64,000 nt of DNA from [Lactobacillus] timonensis (GTDB lineage: Bacteria > Bacillota > Bacilli > Lactobacillales > Lactobacillaceae): NCBI RefSeq assembly GCF_900240275.1, contig NZ_LT964761.1, forward strand, positions 1 through 64,000. The letters run 5' to 3'. This document shows positions 26,663 to 35,245 of this stretch, one piece after another (the first letter of the stretch is position 1; each line of letters starts with the position of its first letter). The notes beneath the pieces are model-generated. The model was not told the DNA's origin, did no database searches, and saw nothing but the letters and a program-made list of their open reading frames with translations. The position numbers and the translations under genes were made by a program.

Positions 26663-28096
26663 TTAATTTGTTTTTTTCTTGCTCATCACCGAATGTCTCA
26701 TCCCGTAAGTGAAATACAGGATAATTCCGATCACAAACCAAGCGCCAGCGTAAGTCTTAGCCTGAGTATCCAGTCCCAAGAAAACTACCAGTGACGCCAG
26801 GAAACCAAGCGCCGGTAAGACAGGGAAAAACGGCATCTTGAAGGCCGGATCAGCAATATCCTGACCTTCGCGTTTGCGAAGCGGGTAAATTGCCAAGCAA
26901 ACAAACATGAAGGCAATAAGCGTCCCAGCGGAAACAAGCTGCGATAAGAAAGCAAACGGGAACAGGGCACTGATAATCAGGGTGACAATCGTTAAGACCA
27001 ACAAAGCATTGTTGGGCCGTTGTTTATTATCAAGCTTCCCTAAAAACTTAGGCAGCATCCCATCACGCCCAAAAGAATAGATCAGTCGAGAACCGGCCAT
27101 CATCATTCCAATCAGCGCCGTTAACATCCCCACAACCGCCACTGTTTGAACCACGGTTGCGACCAGCGGATGACCTGCTGTCCGTAAAGCGAGGCCAACT
27201 GGTTCGGCACTGTTAACGTATTTTTGATACGGGACAACCCCTACCAGAACAACCGAAGTCACAACGAACAGTACCACCGCAATAATCAGCGAACCCATGA
27301 TTCCTCGTGGCATCGTTTTCTGCGGGTTGATTGCTTCACCGGAGTTAGCAGCGATGGAGTCAAAGCCGATGTAAGCCAAGAATAACATGGAAACCCCGGC
27401 ATAAATCCCCTGCCAGCCACCAAAAGCACCGTTGGCCGTTGGCCGGTACTTGGGGATAAATGGCACGAGGTTTTGAGTCTTAATCGCACTCAGGCCGACG
27501 ATGATAAACAGCAAAATGGCGGCAACCTTTAGAATCACCAAGACATTTTCCACCCGGGCAGCGTCTGACACCCCGCGGCTAATCAAAAACGAAACAACCA
27601 GGAGGACAACTACCGCGACCAGGTCCATAATTCCCCCGTTAGTCCCGAAGGCGTTAGACAATGAACTCGGCAGTTGCCACCCTAGCGGTGCAATTAACGC
27701 CCGAAAATTGGCAGACAGCCCAGAACCAACGAAGGCCAGTGCAATAAAGTATTCCGCCAAGAGCGCCCAACCAGCAATCCAGCCGAAAAACTCGCCGAAA
27801 ATAACGTTAATCCACGAGTAGGCTGAACCTGCGAACGGCATCGCAGCAGCCATTTCGGCATAAGCAAAGGCCACCAGCCCAGCAACAACGGCGGCAATGA
27901 GATAAGAAATAGCTACTGCTGGCCCAGTATGCAGCGCCGCAACTTCCCCTGGCATTGTGAAAATTGAGGCAGAAACAATGGTCCCGACACCGAGCCCCAA
28001 GAAGTCACGAACTCGCAGCGACCGAACCAGGTGGCTATCCTTATCCTCGTAAACACTTGGGTCCTCTTTTCGTGTCATTGTTTTCCACAGACTCAT
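26663..28096 (-). CDS. APC-family amino acid permease
   Basis: This integral membrane transporter of 477 residues has about 12 helices and belongs to the amino acid-polyamine-organocation superfamily, close to the YfnA/CAT-type branch. The first helix has GLGVGTIVSASIFTMPGEVA, the substrate/ion signature. YIGFDSIAANSGEAINPQKTMPRGI lies near residue 240. The specific amino acid is unknown. I start at ATG 28096, with GGGAGAG nine bases before it; a TTG six bases upstream is too close to it. A strong promoter lies about 45 bases upstream. Confidence 0.93.
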   Translation of the reverse strand: MSLWKTMTRKEDPSVYEDKDSHLVRSLRVRDFLGLGVGTIVSASIFTMPGEVAALHTGPAVAISYLIAAVVAGLVAFAYAEMAAAMPFAGSAYSWINVIFGEFFGWIAGWALLAEYFIALAFVGSGLSANFRALIAPLGWQLPSSLSNAFGTNGGIMDLVAVVVLLVVSFLISRGVSDAARVENVLVILKVAAILLFIIVGLSAIKTQNLVPFIPKYRPTANGAFGGWQGIYAGVSMLFLAYIGFDSIAANSGEAINPQKTMPRGIMGSLIIAVVLFVVTSVVLVGVVPYQKYVNSAEPVGLALRTAGHPLVATVVQTVAVVGMLTALIGMMMAGSRLIYSFGRDGMLPKFLGKLDNKQRPNNALLVLTIVTLIISALFPFAFLSQLVSAGTLIAFMFVCLAIYPLRKREGQDIADPAFKMPFFPVLPALGFLASLVVFLGLDTQAKTYAGAWFVIGIILYFTYGMRHSVMSKKKTN

Positions 28097-28138
28097 CGGC
28101 AATCACTCTCCCTGCTAAAATTAGAATTTGATTAGTTA

Positions 28139-28167
28139 ATTCTAGCAAGTCTCTCACTTTGCGTCAA
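28139..28167 (-). promoter_or_regulatory. Promoter of the amino acid permease
   Basis: On the minus strand TTGACG (28162-28167) and TAGAAT (28139-28144) are separated by exactly 17 bases. Just upstream AATAGTGAATC occurs twice on the plus strand (28166-28176, overlapping the -35, and 28247-28257), which could be an operator pair. Confidence 0.85.
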
Positions 28168-28308
28168 TAGTGAATCTAGCAAACGGTAAGTTCCAATGCG
28201 AACAATCTGCCCATTCCAATCACAATTTGTTAACTAGCAATGCCTTAATAGTGAATCAGTTAACGTTATTTTAGTAGAAAAGGGTTTCAATGTTTTTTAC
28301 ATTAATCT

Positions 28309-28349
28309 AAAAAACAACACAGGATTAGCTCATCCAGTGTTGGTTTTTA
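28309..28349 (-). terminator. Terminator after the nitroreductase gene
   Basis: A CAACACxGGAT / ATCCxGTGTTG stem with one mismatch and a six-base loop is followed by six T on the minus strand, 30 bases after the nitroreductase stop. Confidence 0.85.
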
Positions 28350-28378
28350 ATCAAAAGGATCAAAAAGCCCCTGCAAGA

Positions 28379-28846
28379 TCAATCAAGATAATCAGTTGGC
28401 ACCCGGTCTTGGGGGATGCTACGCCGCTGCAGTCGCCGTTTAATGTGGCCCAAGGTTAAGCAAATTAATGGCGTCTGCTTTTCCGGCAAGACCCCCTGCG
28501 GTAACGATGACAGGGCTGCCATGTTCATACAAGCACCTAAGCCAATGTTTTCAGCTGCCAAGGCCATGTTCTCAACCATTGTTCCAGCACTAAGGTACTT
28601 TGATGCCCGAAGTTGGTCGCTTTGAACGGAAATAACAATGACTGCCGGGGCATGGTAAGTATTTTCCAACTTAGCAGTAACGCGGGAATTGCTAATGACG
28701 GTAAAATGATAGACTTCATAATTTCCGCGTCCCGCTGCACCAGCTTGGCCGGCATGTATGACGGTTGCTAATTCATCTCTGGAGACCGGCTGATCCGTAT
28801 AATCACGAACTGATTGCCGCGTAAAAATCGCTTCCGTTAATTCCAT
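28379..28846 (-). CDS. Nitroreductase-family flavoprotein
   Basis: This FMN-dependent oxidoreductase of the NfsA/FRP superfamily has 155 residues, so it is on the short side of the family. The N-terminal FMN motif is TRQSVRDYTDQPVSRDEL, the middle has HAPAVIVISVQ, and the C-terminal part has NIGLGACMNMAAL and TLGHIKRR. Natural substrates are not known; relatives reduce quinones, flavins or nitro compounds with NAD(P)H. It lies 29 bases after the aldo/keto reductase gene in the same direction, so the two may share a transcript. Confidence 0.88.
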   Translation of the reverse strand: MELTEAIFTRQSVRDYTDQPVSRDELATVIHAGQAGAAGRGNYEVYHFTVISNSRVTAKLENTYHAPAVIVISVQSDQLRASKYLSAGTMVENMALAAENIGLGACMNMAALSSLPQGVLPEKQTPLICLTLGHIKRRLQRRSIPQDRVPTDYLD

Positions 28847-28875
28847 TCTGATAGCACCTCCTCTGGACTCAGTAA

Positions 28876-29727
28876 TTAGTGCGGGTATTGGGCGTTGTTT
28901 TCGTAAACCAGCTCCGGCTCCATACTTACCCGCTTATTCTTATCTAAATCAGCAATGGCCCGCATCTCATCTGCACTCAGTTCAAAATCGAAAATAGCTG
29001 CGTTCTCCTTGATTCGGGAAGCGTGAACTGACTTTGGAATAAAGGAGTTGCCAATCTGAAGGTGCCAGCGGAGGATGACCTGGGCCACCGAAACACCATG
29101 GTTAGCAGCCATCGCTTTGAGCACGGTATTATCCATCATCCGGCCACGGGCAAGTGGCGACCATGCCTGTGTCACAATCCCGTGTTGGTGGTTAAAAGCC
29201 CGCATTGGTGCTTGGGACAGTTGCGGCGTGCATTCAATTTGGTCCACTACTGGCATCTCATCAGCCTGGGTTGCGAGGTATTCGAGGTGGACCATCGTGT
29301 AGTTAGAGACCCCGATTGAGCGGGTCAGCCCTTCCTTCTTCATTTCTTCAAAAGCCCGCCAGGTTTCAAAGAAGTGCTGGTGAACGGGCCAGTGAACCAG
29401 GAGAAGGTCAACATAGTCTAATCTCAGTCGTTGCAATGAATCTTTTACCGAATTAATAGCCGTCTCATATCCCTGGTTGCTTTCGGCAACCTTGGTCGTT
29501 AAAAAGAACTGGTCTCGACTAACGCGAAGATCCTTTAAGGCCTTACCCAGCATTTCCTCATTCTTGTACATCTGGGCAGTATCAAAAAGACGGTAACCCG
29601 TTTCCCAGGCCGCCTTAATGGCCGTTTTCATTTCGTTATCATCGGTGATCTTATAGACCCCAAAACCTTCTTGCGGCATCTTATTACCATCTGCTAGTGA
29701 AAGCCACTTATCACTTACTGAAGTCAT
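28876..29727 (-). CDS. Aldo/keto reductase
   Basis: This NADPH-dependent reductase of 283 residues has the TIM-barrel fold. The catalytic Asp and Tyr are in RLFDTAQMYKNE near residue 52, the Lys in FLTTKVAESN near 77 and the His in LLVHWPVHQH near 110. The cofactor end IPKSVHASRIKENAAIFDFEL near 235 is typical of AKR5-type enzymes such as 2,5-diketo-gluconate or methylglyoxal reductases. The substrate range is probably broad. It overlaps nothing and sits between the nuclease and nitroreductase genes. Confidence 0.93.
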   Translation of the reverse strand: MTSVSDKWLSLADGNKMPQEGFGVYKITDDNEMKTAIKAAWETGYRLFDTAQMYKNEEMLGKALKDLRVSRDQFFLTTKVAESNQGYETAINSVKDSLQRLRLDYVDLLLVHWPVHQHFFETWRAFEEMKKEGLTRSIGVSNYTMVHLEYLATQADEMPVVDQIECTPQLSQAPMRAFNHQHGIVTQAWSPLARGRMMDNTVLKAMAANHGVSVAQVILRWHLQIGNSFIPKSVHASRIKENAAIFDFELSADEMRAIADLDKNKRVSMEPELVYENNAQYPH

Positions 29728-29759
29728 TATTCATTCTCCTTTGCTATCTAACGCGTCAA

Positions 29760-30698
29760 TTAGTTGATCACCCGCCGGTAATGGCGTGGCTGACTGGCAA
29801 CTGGTCGCTGGTAGTGGCCAACCGTTTGAATGTCATCACGCTGCTCTTCTTTATCATCCATCGTATCACCTTCCGGGTCAAGCGGAACTGCAACCGAATT
29901 TGTCGGGTCAGATATTGAATCGCCAGTTTGGTAATCAAAACGAATCCCCGGTTCAACATTAGCAAGGTAAACATTAAAGTTCAACGTGCCGTCAGTAGCA
30001 ATTGCTTGCAGGTTGATCCCCCGCGGCATTAACTCACTACCGCGAAAAATGGGAGTCACCTGGTAAATTACCCGGTGATGGCCCTCAATCGCCCGCCGGA
30101 CTTTTCCCTCATAAATCGTTTGAACTGCCTGATTTGTAAAATCAGTCTCGGTAAAAAGGTTCCGTGGGTTATTCTGGTCACCATTGGCACCGCTACCAGT
30201 AAACTCGCCAGTTTGCTGGTCAATCCCGCCAGTCAGTGAGTAGGCAATTAGGTGACCGCGGTTGTAAACCAATAACCCGTTTCGGTTATTGTGCCAGCCA
30301 GCTGGTGCCACCGTCTGTTGAGAACGTAATGCAGTATTAGCATGGTTGCGCCAGGTGAGGAAAGCTGTATTTGATCGTGAAGTACGGCCCTGGCCATCGA
30401 GTTGCTGAAAAACAACGTGGCTGTCCCGCCAAGATTTGGGGTTCAGAGTTGACCGTCCCCCATTAACTTGGAAAACTGGTGACTGCCCTGAATGAAAATT
30501 AATTGCCGCCAGCTGTTGGTACTGTTGAGAACTTAAGCCGCCAACCTGACTAGCTGGTCGTGAATCACGGGAAGCAAAGTGCTCACGATCATGAAGCTGA
30601 TGCTGATAAGTTAATGCTAATTGACCACCGAGACCGATAACCGCTCCAATAGTTATCAGCACAATCGTTTTAGTGATCTTACCAGTAATACTCTTCAA
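29760..30698 (-). CDS. Membrane-anchored DNA/RNA non-specific endonuclease (EndA-like)
   Basis: This 312-residue protein has an N-terminal signal anchor (TIVLITIGAVIGLGGQLAL) and a beta-beta-alpha metal nuclease domain at about 85-260. The active-site motif is YNRGHLIAYSLTGG, where the usual DRGH has Asn at the first position; the His general base is kept. NGDQNNPRNLFTETDFTNQAV supplies the Mg-binding Asn and nearby residues. EndA of streptococci, the closest well-known type, degrades external DNA and takes part in DNA uptake. The start is TTG with GGAGGG upstream. The C-terminal 50 residues are acidic, then basic. Confidence 0.88.
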   Translation of the reverse strand: MKSITGKITKTIVLITIGAVIGLGGQLALTYQHQLHDREHFASRDSRPASQVGGLSSQQYQQLAAINFHSGQSPVFQVNGGRSTLNPKSWRDSHVVFQQLDGQGRTSRSNTAFLTWRNHANTALRSQQTVAPAGWHNNRNGLLVYNRGHLIAYSLTGGIDQQTGEFTGSGANGDQNNPRNLFTETDFTNQAVQTIYEGKVRRAIEGHHRVIYQVTPIFRGSELMPRGINLQAIATDGTLNFNVYLANVEPGIRFDYQTGDSISDPTNSVAVPLDPEGDTMDDKEEQRDDIQTVGHYQRPVASQPRHYRRVIN

Positions 30699-30754
30699 GT
30701 CTTCCCTCCTTTGCCATATTATTTCTATTATATCGAATCCGTTTCTTAATGAAA

Positions 30755-30784
30755 ATAAAAAAGAGCCCCGGTAATTCGGGGCCC
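30755..30784 (-). terminator. Terminator after rplS
   Basis: A GGCCCCG / CGGGGCT-type stem around TAATT is followed by six T on the minus strand, a few bases after the rplS stop. Confidence 0.9.
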
Positions 30785-30797
30785 AGCTGAATGTCGA

Positions 30798-31163
30798 TTA
30801 TTCTTCGACGTCACGGCGCTTTTCAGCAATCCGTGCAGACTTACCGTTCCGTTCACGCAGGTAGTAGAGCTTAGCCCGACGAACCTTACCATGACGGATA
30901 ACATCGATCTTTTCAACACGTGGTGAATGAAGTGGGAAAGTACGTTCAACACCAACACCGTTACTGATTTTACGAACAGTGTAGGTTGCGCTGATGCCAG
31001 CACCGTGGCGCTTAACAACAACACCTTCGAACATCTGAACACGTTCACGCTTACCTTCAACAATCAGGGCGTGAACACGAACAGTATCACCGGCACGAAA
31101 TTCCGGGATATCATCACGAAGTTGACTAGCAGTAATCTTTTCGATAAATGGATTTTGACGCAT
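30798..31163 (-). CDS. rplS: Large ribosomal subunit protein bL19
   Basis: This 121-residue 50S protein sits at the subunit interface. The sequence follows the family closely: [34 protein letters not shown] and [19 protein letters not shown], ending in [19 protein letters not shown]. It has its own promoter directly after trmD and a structured leader that can hide its ribosome site, so expression may be set independently of the upstream rpsP operon. Confidence 0.98.
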   Translation of the reverse strand: MRQNPFIEKITASQLRDDIPEFRAGDTVRVHALIVEGKRERVQMFEGVVVKRHGAGISATYTVRKISNGVGVERTFPLHSPRVEKIDVIRHGKVRRAKLYYLRERNGKSARIAEKRRDVEE

Positions 31164-31237
31164 TTTATCTTATTCCTTTCGCCGACATTCATGTCCGTCT
31201 GGGCAGCGGAATATCGTTATTGATGGCTAAACAGCCG
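31164..31237 (-). promoter_or_regulatory. Structured rplS leader (L19 leader-like)
   Basis: On the minus strand the leader can form a GGCT/AGCC hairpin and then a longer structure in which ATTCCGC pairs with GC...GGAAT and so hides the ribosome site AAAGGAAT. A GGACAT/ATGTC stem lies inside. This agrees with the known L19 leader family of Firmicutes, where L19 binds its own mRNA. The match is from my own folding by eye. Confidence 0.6.
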
Positions 31238-31243
31238 ATTAGT

Positions 31244-31272
31244 ATCATACCAAAAACGAAGGATACTTTCAA
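31244..31272 (-). promoter_or_regulatory. Promoter of rplS
   Basis: TTGAAA (31267-31272) and TATGAT (31244-31249, preceded by TGG) on the minus strand are spaced by exactly 17 bases. The promoter starts four bases after the trmD stop codon. Confidence 0.82.
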
Positions 31273-31275
31273 GGA

Positions 31276-32034
31276 TTATTTGGGAGCATCTGGATCTTCG
31301 TCAATCTTAATGTCCTGCAGTAGCCGTTGCTGTTCCACTGACAGTTTCGCATTTTTCAAGAGGTCTGGCCGCCGCTCATAGGTTCGCCGTAGCGATTCCT
31401 TCATCCGCCATTCACGAATTTTCTGGTGGTTCCCACTCAAGAGAACCTCCGGAACTTTCATGCCGCGAAAATCAGCAGGCCGGGTATACTGCGGATACTC
31501 TAACAAGCCGTTGCTAAATGAGTCTCCCATTGGCGATGCCTGGTTGCCTAACACACCAGGCACAAAGCGAACAGTAGCGTCAATCATTACCATTGCAGGC
31601 AGCTCGCCACCAGTAACCACGTAGTCGCCTAGCGAAGCCTCATCAGTTACTAACTGCCGGATGCGTTCATCATAGCCTTCATAGTGGCCACAGATAAAGG
31701 TCAAATGTTCTTCCTGTGCTAGTTCCTGGGCATAGTCCTGGTCAAAGCGCCGTCCCGCCGGGTCAACTAAAATCACCCGTCCCCGTGGGTATTGCCCCGC
31801 TGTTTCGTCTTGAATAGCCTGGTAAGCATCAAAAATGGGCTGGGCTTGTAGCAACATTCCTGCTCCCCCGCCAAACGGTGCATCATCGACATGGTTGTGC
31901 TTATCGGTCGTATACTTACGAAAATCGGTTACGTGAATATCCACCAGGTTACTTTCCTGGGCTTTACCAATAATTGATTCACCCATGGTTGCCTGAAACA
32001 TATCAGGAAAGAGACTTAAAACGTCAATTCTCAT
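31276..32034 (-). CDS. trmD: tRNA (guanine37-N1)-methyltransferase
   Basis: This 252-residue SPOUT-class enzyme methylates G37 next to the anticodon with SAM, preventing frameshifts. [13 protein letters not shown] at the N-terminus, [15 protein letters not shown], and the trefoil knot [12 protein letters not shown] with [17 protein letters not shown] are all conserved. The start codon overlaps the rimM stop by one base (TAATG), so translation is probably coupled. Confidence 0.98.
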   Translation of the reverse strand: MRIDVLSLFPDMFQATMGESIIGKAQESNLVDIHVTDFRKYTTDKHNHVDDAPFGGGAGMLLQAQPIFDAYQAIQDETAGQYPRGRVILVDPAGRRFDQDYAQELAQEEHLTFICGHYEGYDERIRQLVTDEASLGDYVVTGGELPAMVMIDATVRFVPGVLGNQASPMGDSFSNGLLEYPQYTRPADFRGMKVPEVLLSGNHQKIREWRMKESLRRTYERRPDLLKNAKLSVEQQRLLQDIKIDEDPDAPK

Positions 32035-32543
32035 TATTCCAGTCCCTCCATTAATTCAACGGTAATTGTCCCCTTATCAAGGTCAACCTTTTTAACGACG
32101 TCAGGAATTGCCGGCAATAATAGGTCTTGCTGCCCAGTTCGTTCTACTACCCAAACGTCGTTAGCCCCAGTCGGCATAATTTCTTTGACCTTACCAAGAT
32201 GCTGACCAGCAATATCGGCAACATCTAAGCCAACAATCTGCCGGTAGTAGTATTGTCCTGCTGGCAAACTTTCCTGCTGGTCTTCGCTTACCTGGAGTTT
32301 CCCCTTAACAAAAGGCAGGACATCGTTGATGTTGTCATAATTTTTGAGCTTTATCAGGAGAAATTGTTTGTGGGGTCGCACACTTTCTACCTCAACCGGC
32401 TGGCTGCCGGCATTTGCCGTTGTCAAAAATAACTGACTGCCGGGTTGAAACCGTTCTTCAGGAAAATCAGTTACCGAAAGGACCTGTAGCTCACCCTTGA
32501 TACCGTGAGTTTTAACAATTGTCGCAACGTCGAAATACTTCAT
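32034..32543 (-). CDS. rimM: Ribosome maturation factor RimM
   Basis: This 169-residue protein binds S19 and helps the 30S head to mature. The N-terminal domain begins [18 protein letters not shown] and the PRC-barrel half contains [11 protein letters not shown] and [17 protein letters not shown], ending [16 protein letters not shown] start at ATG 32543, with GAAAGAGAG about seven bases upstream; a longer frame reaches 32591 but its extension is unlike the family. Confidence 0.96.
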   Translation of the reverse strand: MKYFDVATIVKTHGIKGELQVLSVTDFPEERFQPGSQLFLTTANAGSQPVEVESVRPHKQFLLIKLKNYDNINDVLPFVKGKLQVSEDQQESLPAGQYYYRQIVGLDVADIAGQHLGKVKEIMPTGANDVWVVERTGQQDLLLPAIPDVVKKVDLDKGTITVELMEGLE

Positions 32544-32614
32544 TGGATTGCTCTCTTTCGTTAGCTTACGAAAAAAGCCGCCACTCGCCAAACGGCTTGT
32601 CGCGACTCTTCTTA

Positions 32615-32875
32615 TTAGTGACGATAATCATGAACAGTGAACCGGATTTTTTTCTGGTGTGATTGCCGCGAACGGCTCCCCTCAATCACCGTTCTTAATG
32701 CCGAGACAACGTGACCCTGCCGGCCGATAATTCGACCAACATCACGACGATCAACAGTTAACTTAAAACGGTGAAACTTACCCTGGTCACTCTCAGCAAT
32801 CCGAATTTTATCCGGTTGGCGAACAAGTGGCGCAACTAATGCCTTAATCAGTGCCTTGGTATCTGGTTCAGTCAT
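32615..32875 (-). CDS. khpA: KH-domain RNA-binding protein KhpA
   Basis: This 86-residue single KH-domain protein binds RNA together with KhpB and affects cell division and small-RNA networks in Firmicutes. The GxxG loop is in GRIIGRQGHVVSALRTVI, and the C-terminal half carries basic residues (SRQSHQKKIRFTV). It is 12 bases after rpsP, within the rpsP-khpA-rimM-trmD transcript. Confidence 0.95.
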   Translation of the reverse strand: MTEPDTKALIKALVAPLVRQPDKIRIAESDQGKFHRFKLTVDRRDVGRIIGRQGHVVSALRTVIEGSRSRQSHQKKIRFTVHDYRH

Positions 32876-32887
32876 GATTAATAATCA

Positions 32888-33166
32888 CTACTTCTTTGAA
32901 GCAAACTTTGCTTCGTGGAACTTCTTCATCACACCGGCCTTTTGCAGAATGTTGCGAACCGTGTCTGATGGTTGAGCACCCTTGTTCAACCAGTCAAGAA
33001 CTGCTTCCTCGTCAAACTTAATCTGCTTTGGCGTTGTCAGTGGGTTGTAAGTACCCAGTGCAGTGATGAAACGACCATCACGAGCGCGCCGCGAATCGGC
33101 AACGACGATCCGGTAAAATGGGTTACGCTTTGAACCCATCCGCTTTAAACGAATCTTAACGGACAT
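32888..33166 (-). CDS. rpsP: Small ribosomal subunit protein bS16
   Basis: This 92-residue 30S assembly protein reads [20 protein letters not shown] then [20 protein letters not shown], a near-perfect family pattern. GGAGG precedes the ATG. It is the first gene of its transcript, with a clear promoter at 33202-33230. In many relatives it directly follows ffh; here an ATPase gene and an efp gene lie between. Confidence 0.98.
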   Translation of the reverse strand: MSVKIRLKRMGSKRNPFYRIVVADSRRARDGRFITALGTYNPLTTPKQIKFDEEAVLDWLNKGAQPSDTVRNILQKAGVMKKFHEAKFASKK

Positions 33167-33201
33167 TGAATGTCTACCTCCCTGTTTTTTTCACAAGTCA
33201 T

Positions 33202-33230
33202 AATATACCAGCCTTTATTGGAAATGTAAA
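33202..33230 (-). promoter_or_regulatory. Promoter of the rpsP-khpA-rimM-trmD operon
   Basis: TTTACA (33225-33230) and TATATT (33202-33207, preceded by TGG) on the minus strand are 17 bases apart, about 36 bases before the rpsP start. Confidence 0.85.
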
Positions 33231-33388
33231 GTAAAATTCCTTAACAGTCTAAAAATAGTTAAAAGTCAATGCTTGATCAATTTTTACTGTACAAATAGCC
33301 AGATTATAGTATCCTAGAAGTTATGAGGTACTTCGTATTTGTACAAGTACGCCATCAATTATTTTCAATTGTCTGAGGAGGTTTCACC

Positions 33389-33946
33389 ATGATCCAAACT
33401 ATCGATTTGAAAAAGGGCATGGTTTTCAAGCGCGATACCAAGTTATTCCAAGTTAAGGAAATTAACCACCACAAGCCAGGTAAGGGTAACACCCTGATGC
33501 AGATGAAGATTAAGAACCTGCGCAATGGTGCCATCGTTCAGACAACGATGCGGCCAACTGAAAAGGTAGAAGACGTCACGATCGACAAGAAGAGTGCGCA
33601 ATATCTTTACAATGAAGAAAACAACTACGTTTTCATGGACCTGGAAACTTACGACCAGTACAACATTGACAAGTCCCAAATCGAAGAAGAATGCCAATAC
33701 CTGGTTCCAAACATGAACCTGACGATGGAATTCGTTGGTTCTGAACTGATTGGTGTTGAACTGCCAGCAACGGTTACCCTGAAGGTTGCTAAGACTGAAC
33801 CAATGATTAAGGGTGCAACTATCGACGGTGGTGGCAAGCCGGCAACGATGGAAACTGGTCTGGTTGTGAATGTTCCATCATTCGTTAAGAATGGTGACGA
33901 ACTCATCATCAACACGACTGACGCTTCATACAAGTCACGTGCTTAA
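33389..33946 (+). CDS. efp: Elongation factor P (divergent paralogue)
   Basis: This 185-residue translation factor relieves ribosome stalling at polyproline. The modified-loop lysine is K32 in HHKPGKGNTLMQ, so the PGKG core is kept but the flanks differ from the usual VKPGKG.AFVR. Domains II and III are clear (LVPNMNLTMEFVGSELIGVE and GGKPATMETGLVVNVPSFV, ending YKSRA). Lactobacilli often have two EF-P genes and this looks like the more diverged one. GAGGAGG precedes the ATG. The 220-base upstream gap is shared with the rpsP promoter and includes GTACTT/AAGTAC inverted arms at 33328-33350. Confidence 0.94.
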   Translation: MIQTIDLKKGMVFKRDTKLFQVKEINHHKPGKGNTLMQMKIKNLRNGAIVQTTMRPTEKVEDVTIDKKSAQYLYNEENNYVFMDLETYDQYNIDKSQIEEECQYLVPNMNLTMEFVGSELIGVELPATVTLKVAKTEPMIKGATIDGGGKPATMETGLVVNVPSFVKNGDELIINTTDASYKSRA

Positions 33947-33961
33947 TAATAATTTCATCAC

Positions 33962-33996
33962 AAAAAACGACACTCCTGATGGGGTGCCGTTTTTTA
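33962..33996. terminator. Bidirectional terminator between efp and the HerA-like gene
   Basis: A 13-bp stem (AAAAAACGACACxCC / GGxGTGCCGTTTTTT) has A and T runs on both sides; it overlaps the stop codon of the convergent ATPase gene. Confidence 0.9.
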
Positions 33997-35169
33997 GTGT
34001 TTCAACCATTGGGGGGGTGCGATTACTTGCCATTTTTGCGGGGAAAGACCGTGATGAAGCAGGAAGACCTCTCCCGTGGACAGTTCTATCGTCGGTAATT
34101 GCTGGTAATGTAAGTAAGATAGTTCGTCAACGCTTGCCAAGTGATGAATTAGAACCGTCGCAAACTGTGAGCGTAGCCGGTCTGGCAAATCCAATGTTGA
34201 CTGCGTAGTGATCAATAACGACAGGCCAGCTTTTCGTCCCTCCCGTAGCAGCCGGAAAACACCGTTATCAGCTAACTGCCGCTGATCTACTGGTAAGTAA
34301 CGGTGGGCTTCATCAATGACCAGTTCGACTGGAAACATGTCCTCCTTAGCCCTAGCCGACCGCTGACGAATAACTAGCATCTCGTTTAATAGCTGGGAAA
34401 TCAAAGCCCGTTGTACACTTCCCGCTTCGGTTAAGTGTGATAAATCAACTATTAACGGTTTGTTTGATCTCTTCGTCAAATACATTTGGAGAACAAAATG
34501 AAGTTCATAACAAACTCTACCGGAGTGGCTGGACACGTCAAACAGCTCGCGAAAATCACGACTAACTAATCGGTGGCGAATAGTCGAAATGAACTCCCAC
34601 TGCCGACTAATTAATTGCCGATCGTACTGCTGGCCCAGAAAATGATAATCAGCGTGCTGATTTTCAAAAGGGATGATCATTTCTTCAACCAGCTGGTCAG
34701 CCAGCAAGCTGACTGGATACGATTTTGACCAACTACCCAGTCGACTGGCGTCAGCTGAAAACTCTGTCGTTGTTCGGCCAATTTTACGGTAAAGCCCGCG
34801 GTGGTGGTGAATATTAAGCTCAATTCTTAGAGACTGAATTGCGCGGTCCACTAACTCTCGCTGTCGTTCGTCATGGCTAATTTGCAAAGCAGTTAGCAGC
34901 TCTTCCCCATCCCAGGAACCAGCATCAAGAAAACAGTTTTGACCAACAACATAGTGCTGACTGCCAGGTAACGCTCGGTATTCACCGGTTGGGTCTAAAA
35001 CTATTACCGCCGTGGTTGTTCGTCCCAGCTGGTCCAGTAAGGATAACGTGGTAGTAGTTTTTCCGCTACCAGTTTGACCAACGACCAGCAAATGACTCGC
35101 GCCAAGTTGTTCTAAGCTCATGGATGGGTGATTGCCCTGACTATTCTGTAAACAATTAATTACCGTCAT
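33994..35169 (-). CDS. HerA/FtsK-superfamily ATPase (DUF87-like), lone
   Basis: This 391-residue P-loop ATPase of the HerA/FtsK group moves or remodels nucleic acid in known relatives. Walker A is GQTGSGKT at 31-38, Walker B LVIDEAHRYLP near 285, and a sensor LLITTQS near 320; an FRLLREGRKAG stretch supplies arginines that could act in trans in a ring. The N-terminal HAS-barrel of true HerA is missing because the P-loop starts only 30 residues in. No NurA, Sir2 or nuclease gene is beside it. It follows the ffh terminator by about 40 bases, so it may depend on read-through or a weak promoter. Its function is unknown. Confidence 0.8.
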   Translation of the reverse strand: MTVINCLQNSQGNHPSMSLEQLGASHLLVVGQTGSGKTTTTLSLLDQLGRTTTAVIVLDPTGEYRALPGSQHYVVGQNCFLDAGSWDGEELLTALQISHDERQRELVDRAIQSLRIELNIHHHRGLYRKIGRTTTEFSADASRLGSWSKSYPVSLLADQLVEEMIIPFENQHADYHFLGQQYDRQLISRQWEFISTIRHRLVSRDFRELFDVSSHSGRVCYELHFVLQMYLTKRSNKPLIVDLSHLTEAGSVQRALISQLLNEMLVIRQRSARAKEDMFPVELVIDEAHRYLPVDQRQLADNGVFRLLREGRKAGLSLLITTQSTLDLPDRLRSQFATVLIHHLASVDELSYLHYQQLPTIELSTGEVFLLHHGLSPQKWQVIAPPQWLKH

Positions 35170-35211
35170 TTAAACTCACAGTTCCCCTTTTAAACATCAA
35201 TCTGATTGCTA

Positions 35212-35245
35212 AAACAAGCCCCAAGGTTAACTTGGGGCTTGTTTA
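35212..35245 (-). terminator. Terminator after ffh
   Basis: A near-perfect palindrome (AAACAAGCCCCAAG / CTTGGGGCTTGTTT) separates ffh from the HerA-like gene on the minus strand. Confidence 0.9.

Noticed and set aside
33994-35169. HerA-like gene as part of an anti-phage defence system
   Set aside because: Known HerA-based systems pair it with NurA, Sir2 or a nuclease gene; the neighbours here are efp and ffh, and no defence gene is within the window.
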